A stretch of 9,619 nt of DNA from an uncultured Lachnospiraceae bacterium (GTDB lineage Bacteria; Bacillota; Clostridia; Lachnospirales; Lachnospiraceae): contig CAJUEI010000149.1 in NCBI GenBank assembly GCA_910585255.1, forward strand, positions 1 through 9,619, in the 5' to 3' direction. Under the pieces are notes generated by a model. It ran no database searches, had not been told where the DNA came from, and saw nothing but the letters and a program-made list of their open reading frames with translations. Below are positions 6,144 to 9,619 of the stretch, one piece after another (position 1 is the stretch's first letter; every line of letters begins with the position of its first letter). The position numbers and the translations under genes were made by a program.

Positions 6144-6962
6144 ATGGATATAATGGTAAAAGAAGAAAGTTTAGGAAATAATGAGATGAATTATAAGAAT
6201 CCTGTTCTTAGCAATCAGGATTTTCATAATGAGAGTGTGATAAATTGTGGAGAGTTTGGAAAATGCTTAAAAAAGGTAAGACGGGAGTCTAATACTACAT
6301 CAGATAAGCTGGGCAATGCATGTGGAGTGAATCCAGTATTTATTCGTCAGATTGAATCGGGTACAAGACTGCCTAGTCTTCCAAAACTGGTTAAAATTTG
6401 TGATAACCTTCAGATTTCACCAGCATATTTGCTTGAGAATGAAATAGTAATGAAAAATGTAAAGGAAAATTGGAGTATACTTGTGGAAATGCAGAATACT
6501 CTGTCAGAAGAGGTCTGTTATATTATAAAGGATGTTTTACATTCTATGATTCAGAATTTGGCGGAACCGATTAAGAAAAAAGGGGAGAAAAACGGAGACG
6601 ATACATATGGAATGATTGATAAGGAAGAGTTTGGCAGACGGCTGAAAAAGGTTCGGCAGGAGGTCCATCTTTCTTCTGAACAACTTGCAGAGGCTTGTAG
6701 TGTAAACCCGGTGTTTATTCGTCAGATAGAGACAGGGGCAAGGCTGCCAAGTCTTTCTGTATTTGTAAAGATCTGTAATAATATTCCGGTTTCTCCTGCT
6801 TATCTGCTTGGAAATGAGATTAAATTGGAGATTACGGAGTATGGCTGGGAAGAGTTAATGCGGATTCAGTGTGATATGACACCGAAGGCACAGCAGATTG
6901 TTAGAGATGTGCTGGATTCTTTGATTAGTAATTTAAAGGGGATGGATAAGAAAAAGGAATGA
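6144..6962 (+). CDS. Transcription regulator with two fused XRE-type helix-turn-helix domains
   Basis: The protein has 272 residues and two copies of one module, offset by exactly 125 residues: about 37-139 and 162-264. Both modules share the recognition-helix region VNPVFIRQIE, then G-RLPSL, VKIC and SPAYLL. Each ends in an amphipathic segment (IIKDVLHSMIQNL and IVRDVLDSLISNL). The matching DNA differs at many synonymous sites, so the duplication is old and both copies look maintained. Typical XRE repressors carry one domain and dimerise; here one chain may act as a built-in dimer and bind a two-part operator. The first 36 residues are hydrophilic and unassigned. AGAGGGG about eight bases upstream supports the ATG at 6144. 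It lies directly before the hydratase gene, whose promoter follows its stop codon, so it may control that gene; this is inferred. Confidence 0.9.
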   Translation: MDIMVKEESLGNNEMNYKNPVLSNQDFHNESVINCGEFGKCLKKVRRESNTTSDKLGNACGVNPVFIRQIESGTRLPSLPKLVKICDNLQISPAYLLENEIVMKNVKENWSILVEMQNTLSEEVCYIIKDVLHSMIQNLAEPIKKKGEKNGDDTYGMIDKEEFGRRLKKVRQEVHLSSEQLAEACSVNPVFIRQIETGARLPSLSVFVKICNNIPVSPAYLLGNEIKLEITEYGWEELMRIQCDMTPKAQQIVRDVLDSLISNLKGMDKKKE

Positions 6963-6969
6963 TTCTCTC

Positions 6970-6998
6970 TTGCAATTTAAGCAGGAACCAATTATAAT
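6970..6998 (+). promoter_or_regulatory. Sigma-A-type promoter of the hydratase gene
   Basis: TTGCAA (6970-6975, four of six consensus bases) and a perfect TATAAT (6993-6998) are separated by exactly 17 bases. Transcription should start near 7005, giving an untranslated leader of about 240 bases before the ATG at 7243. The promoter begins only eight bases after the double-XRE stop codon. Confidence 0.65.
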
Positions 6999-7007
6999 GT
7001 GAATAAT

Positions 7008-7117
7008 GTTCTATTGATTGACGGGATAGAAGGAATTTGTTATGTAGGAGTGATTTATTAATAGAATTCAGTTGTTAATATAAGGAATTTTTAATAGGAA
7101 TGTTCTGTTAATAGAAC
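7008..7117. promoter_or_regulatory. Cluster of four decamer sites, candidate operator
   Basis: The decamer RTTCTRTTRA occurs at 7008-7017 (plus), 7058-7067 (minus), 7102-7111 (plus) and 7108-7117 (minus). The last two overlap and form the near-palindrome GTTCTGTTAATAGAAC. The first lies at the predicted transcription start of the hydratase gene. Such an arrangement is typical of a repressor operator with an auxiliary site. The double-XRE protein encoded next door is the obvious candidate ligand, but no binding evidence can be read here. Confidence 0.4.
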
Positions 7118-7242
7118 AAGTCCGTTATGACAGAAATACTCTGTTACAGGAAGTTTGCTTTTGTCGATAGTAGAAGAAAATAAGAAATTTATTATTGTAA
7201 TAAAGAGAATTTTTACGGTTATAGAAAGTAGGAGGATAGAAT
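7118..7242 (+). other. Rest of the hydratase leader, with ribosome binding site
   Basis: GGAGG at 7231-7235, seven bases before the ATG at 7243, is a strong ribosome binding site. Upstream, TGACAG can pair with CTGTTA around the loop AAATACT near 7128-7146. I do not recognise a riboswitch class, and the hairpin has no U-tail, so no attenuator is called. Confidence 0.4.
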
Positions 7243-9543
7243 ATGGTAACATTATCAACTGGTGGTGCTTATTTATTGCATGGTACAGAAGTTGTGGAAG
7301 TTTCAGAAGATAAGGATCGGGTTTTGGAAGCAAAACTGGGAAAGAGTGTGGCAAAGGAAGAGGCTGCTAAAAATACAATGGCATATAGAATTTTAGAGCA
7401 GCATAATCAGTCTGATACAATGGATAAGTTGAAGATTAAGTTTGATCGGCTGACATCACATGATATTACATTTGTGGGAATTATACAGACGGCAAGAGCC
7501 AGCGGACTGACGGAATTTCCGGTGCCATATGCTTTGACAAATTGTCATAACAGTTTGTGTGCAGTAGGGGGAACGATTAATGAAGATGATCATATGTTTG
7601 GGCTTTCTTGTGCAAAGCGTTACGGCGGAATTTATGTGCCTCCTCATCAGGCTGTCATTCATCAGTTTGCCAGAGAGATGCTGGCAGGTGGCGGAAAGAT
7701 GATCTTAGGATCTGATAGTCATACTCGTTATGGGGCATTGGGAACGATGGCTATAGGAGAGGGTGGACCAGAGATTGTAAAGCAGTTATTGTCTCAGACG
7801 TATGATATTAATATGCCGGAGGTAATCGGGGTTTATTTGACCGGGAAACCGCAGAATGGAGTAGGACCGCAAGATGTCGCCCTTGCAATTATCGGAAAGG
7901 TGTTTGCAAATGGGTATGTAAAGAATAAAGTAATGGAATTTGTTGGAGACGGAGTGGAGAATTTAAGTGTTGATTTCCGAATTGGCATAGATGTAATGAC
8001 AACGGAAACAACTTGTCTTTCTTCTATCTGGAAAACCGATCAAAAGGTGAAGGAATTTTATGAAATACATGGAAGAAGTGAAGAGTTTGCAGAATTAAAT
8101 CCTGGAGATGTGGCTTATTATGATGGAATGATTACAGTGGATTTAAGTGCAGTTAAGCCAATGATAGCGATGCCGTTCCATCCAAGCAATACGTATACAA
8201 TTGAGGAATTAAAAGCAAATTTGCTTGATATTTTGGAGGATGTGGAGAAGAAAGCACTGGTAAGTCTGGATCAAAATAAGGTTTCTTTTACTTTAAGGGA
8301 TAAGGTACGAGACGGGAAACTTTATGTGGAACAGGGAGTGATTGCAGGATGTGCAGGCGGTGGATTTGAAAATCTGTGTGCAGCGGCGGATATTCTGCGG
8401 GGGAAGAATATTGGTGCAGATGAATTTTCTCTGAGTGTGTATCCGGCGAGTCAGCCGATTTTTATGGAGTTGGTGAAGAATGGACGAGTAGCTGATTTTA
8501 TGGCAGCAGGGGCAACGGTTCGGACTGCTTTTTGCGGACCGTGTTTTGGAGCAGGAGATGTTCCGGCTAATAAAGGGCTGAGTATTCGTCATTCTACTCG
8601 GAATTTCCCAAATAGAGAGGGTTCGAAAGTGACAAATGGACAAATTGCATCAGTGGCTTTGATGGATGCTCGTTCTATTGCGGCTACGGCAGCAAATAGG
8701 GGGTATCTGACGGCGGCAGATGAGATTGAGGTGCAGTATACACAGCCAACGTATTTCTTTGATAAGACAATTTATGAAAATCGGGTTTATAATGGAGTGG
8801 GGAAACCGGATTCTTCAGTGGAATTAAAGTTGGGACCAAATATTAAGGATTGGCCGAAGATGTCTCCTTTGACAGAGGATATTTTACTGCAGGTGGCATC
8901 GGTTATTTATGATCCGGTTACAACAACAGATGAGCTAATTCCTTCTGGAGAGACTTCTTCTTATCGTTCTAATCCTTTGGGATTGGCGGAGTTTACTCTG
9001 TCTCGAAAGGATCCCGGTTATGTGGGACGGGCAAAGGAGATTCGGGCAGCGGAAGAAGTTCGTATTACAGGAGCCTGTCCGATGAGAAGAAATGAGGCAA
9101 TTGGTGCGGCATTTTCTACTGTAAAGAAATTTTATCCGGATCTGAAGGCAAGAGCTACGGAGATTGGAAGTGTGATCTTTGCAGTAAAGCCGGGAGACGG
9201 TTCCGCAAGGGAGCAGGCGGCTTCCTGTCAGAGAGTGCTGGGAGGATTGGCAAATATTGCACATGAATATGCAACAAAGCGGTATCGTTCCAATCTGATT
9301 AACTGGGGTATGCTTCCGTTTCTGCTGCCTAAGGGAGAGCTTCCTTTTGAGAATGGAGACTGTATTTTTATCCCTGGGATAGCTACGGCTATTAGAGAAA
9401 AGGCAGATCGGATAACGGCTTATGTGGTAAAGGGAGAAGAGCTGAAAGAGTTTTATATGGAGTTAGGAGATTTGACAGAGGAAGAGCGGGAGATTATTTT
9501 AAAGGGATGTTTGATTAATTATAATAATATTTCTTCTAAATAA
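7243..9543 (+). CDS. Aconitase-superfamily hydratase, substrate unknown (YbhJ-like)
   Basis: At 766 residues this matches the length of full bacterial aconitase-family enzymes, which move water within hydroxy-acids using a 4Fe-4S cluster. The three cluster cysteines are present: C370 in AGCAGGG, and C431 and C434 in FCGPCFG. SDSHT (157-161) and RHSTRNF in the catalytic domains, and GDGSAREQA (651-659) in the C-terminal swivel domain, are the expected active-site strings. The internal sequence departs from AcnA, AcnB, LeuC/D and homocitrate-type enzymes as I know them. It reads closer to the uncharacterised YbhJ branch, usually annotated only as hydratase. The start at 7243 has a strong GGAGG. 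The gene is cytoplasmic and probably monocistronic from the promoter at 6970-6998. It seems intact. No other TCA-cycle gene is in view to suggest a pathway. Confidence 0.9.
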   Translation: MVTLSTGGAYLLHGTEVVEVSEDKDRVLEAKLGKSVAKEEAAKNTMAYRILEQHNQSDTMDKLKIKFDRLTSHDITFVGIIQTARASGLTEFPVPYALTNCHNSLCAVGGTINEDDHMFGLSCAKRYGGIYVPPHQAVIHQFAREMLAGGGKMILGSDSHTRYGALGTMAIGEGGPEIVKQLLSQTYDINMPEVIGVYLTGKPQNGVGPQDVALAIIGKVFANGYVKNKVMEFVGDGVENLSVDFRIGIDVMTTETTCLSSIWKTDQKVKEFYEIHGRSEEFAELNPGDVAYYDGMITVDLSAVKPMIAMPFHPSNTYTIEELKANLLDILEDVEKKALVSLDQNKVSFTLRDKVRDGKLYVEQGVIAGCAGGGFENLCAAADILRGKNIGADEFSLSVYPASQPIFMELVKNGRVADFMAAGATVRTAFCGPCFGAGDVPANKGLSIRHSTRNFPNREGSKVTNGQIASVALMDARSIAATAANRGYLTAADEIEVQYTQPTYFFDKTIYENRVYNGVGKPDSSVELKLGPNIKDWPKMSPLTEDILLQVASVIYDPVTTTDELIPSGETSSYRSNPLGLAEFTLSRKDPGYVGRAKEIRAAEEVRITGACPMRRNEAIGAAFSTVKKFYPDLKARATEIGSVIFAVKPGDGSAREQAASCQRVLGGLANIAHEYATKRYRSNLINWGMLPFLLPKGELPFENGDCIFIPGIATAIREKADRITAYVVKGEELKEFYMELGDLTEEEREIILKGCLINYNNISSK

Positions 9544-9564
9544 ATTGTGTATTATAAGATAGTG

Positions 9565-9619
9565 TTTTAACCTCATCAAGGAAGTCCCCCGCTTCTAAGC
9601 CGCCAAGGCGAAAGCGGTG
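9565..9619 (+). repeat. Structured repeat copy 2, resembling an IS200/IS605-type element end
   Basis: Positions 9565-9611 match 203-249 at 46 of 47 bases (C instead of T at the position equivalent to 215). Beyond this the copy continues with AAGCGG, which pairs with CCGCTT (9589-9594) to enclose GCC and GGC. This gives the compact hairpin expected of such ends, while copy 1 looks rearranged. The window stops inside the element, so a transposase or TnpB gene could lie just outside. It starts 21 bases after the hydratase stop codon and could act as that gene's 3' structure. Confidence 0.45.

Noticed and set aside
7005..7242. Riboswitch in the hydratase leader
   Set aside because: The leader is long enough, but I recognise no known aptamer core and no terminator with a U-tail, so no riboswitch is supported.
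1..9619. tRNA or rRNA genes
   Set aside because: No cloverleaf with the conserved T-loop bases and no rRNA signature was seen on either strand.

Overview
The window is AT-rich DNA with strong GGAGG-type ribosome binding sites, U-tailed hairpin terminators and VanR/VanS-style signalling genes. This points to a low-GC Firmicute, most likely a gut Clostridium relative of the Lachnospiraceae type. That assignment is inferred from style and protein families; no taxonomic marker gene is present.

Layout. Positions 1-80 hold two overlapping terminator-type hairpins that end something upstream. Positions 203-290 hold a structured repeat resembling an IS200/IS605-type transposon end; its first 47 bases recur at 9565-9611 (46 of 47 identical), so near-identical repeats lie at both ends of the window. 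A purine-rich leader precedes a two-component operon: an OmpR/VanR-type response regulator (642-1349) overlapping by 4 bases a large membrane histidine kinase (1346-3868). A bidirectional terminator (3900-3950) separates this operon from two minus-strand genes, a small XRE-type DNA-binding protein (3974-4333) and a short tyrosine recombinase (4470-5048).

Upstream of the recombinase is about 1.1 kb without a credible gene, and it is the most unusual part of the window. Two large imperfect palindromes (5196-5335 and 5786-5919) lie in opposite orientation. Their 88-base cores match at 78 of 88 positions without gaps, while their outer arms (26 and 23 bp) are almost unrelated in sequence. Each still pairs with itself. 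Eight of the ten core differences form four compensatory base-pair changes in an inner stem. Between the palindromes are seven 42-bp tandem repeats, most of which can form a small hairpin. I do not recognise this arrangement as a named element.

The right third holds a regulator made of two fused XRE-type domains (6144-6962). Next come a good promoter, a leader of about 240 bases with four copies of a decamer motif that could be an operator, and an aconitase-superfamily hydratase (7243-9543) with complete iron-sulfur and active-site motifs but unknown substrate.

How the genes may work together. The response regulator and kinase clearly form one signalling pair. The double-XRE protein is a plausible regulator of the hydratase, given adjacency and the decamer cluster. 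The recombinase might act on the neighbouring palindromes, or might simply be a relic of a mobile element. The last two links are inference.
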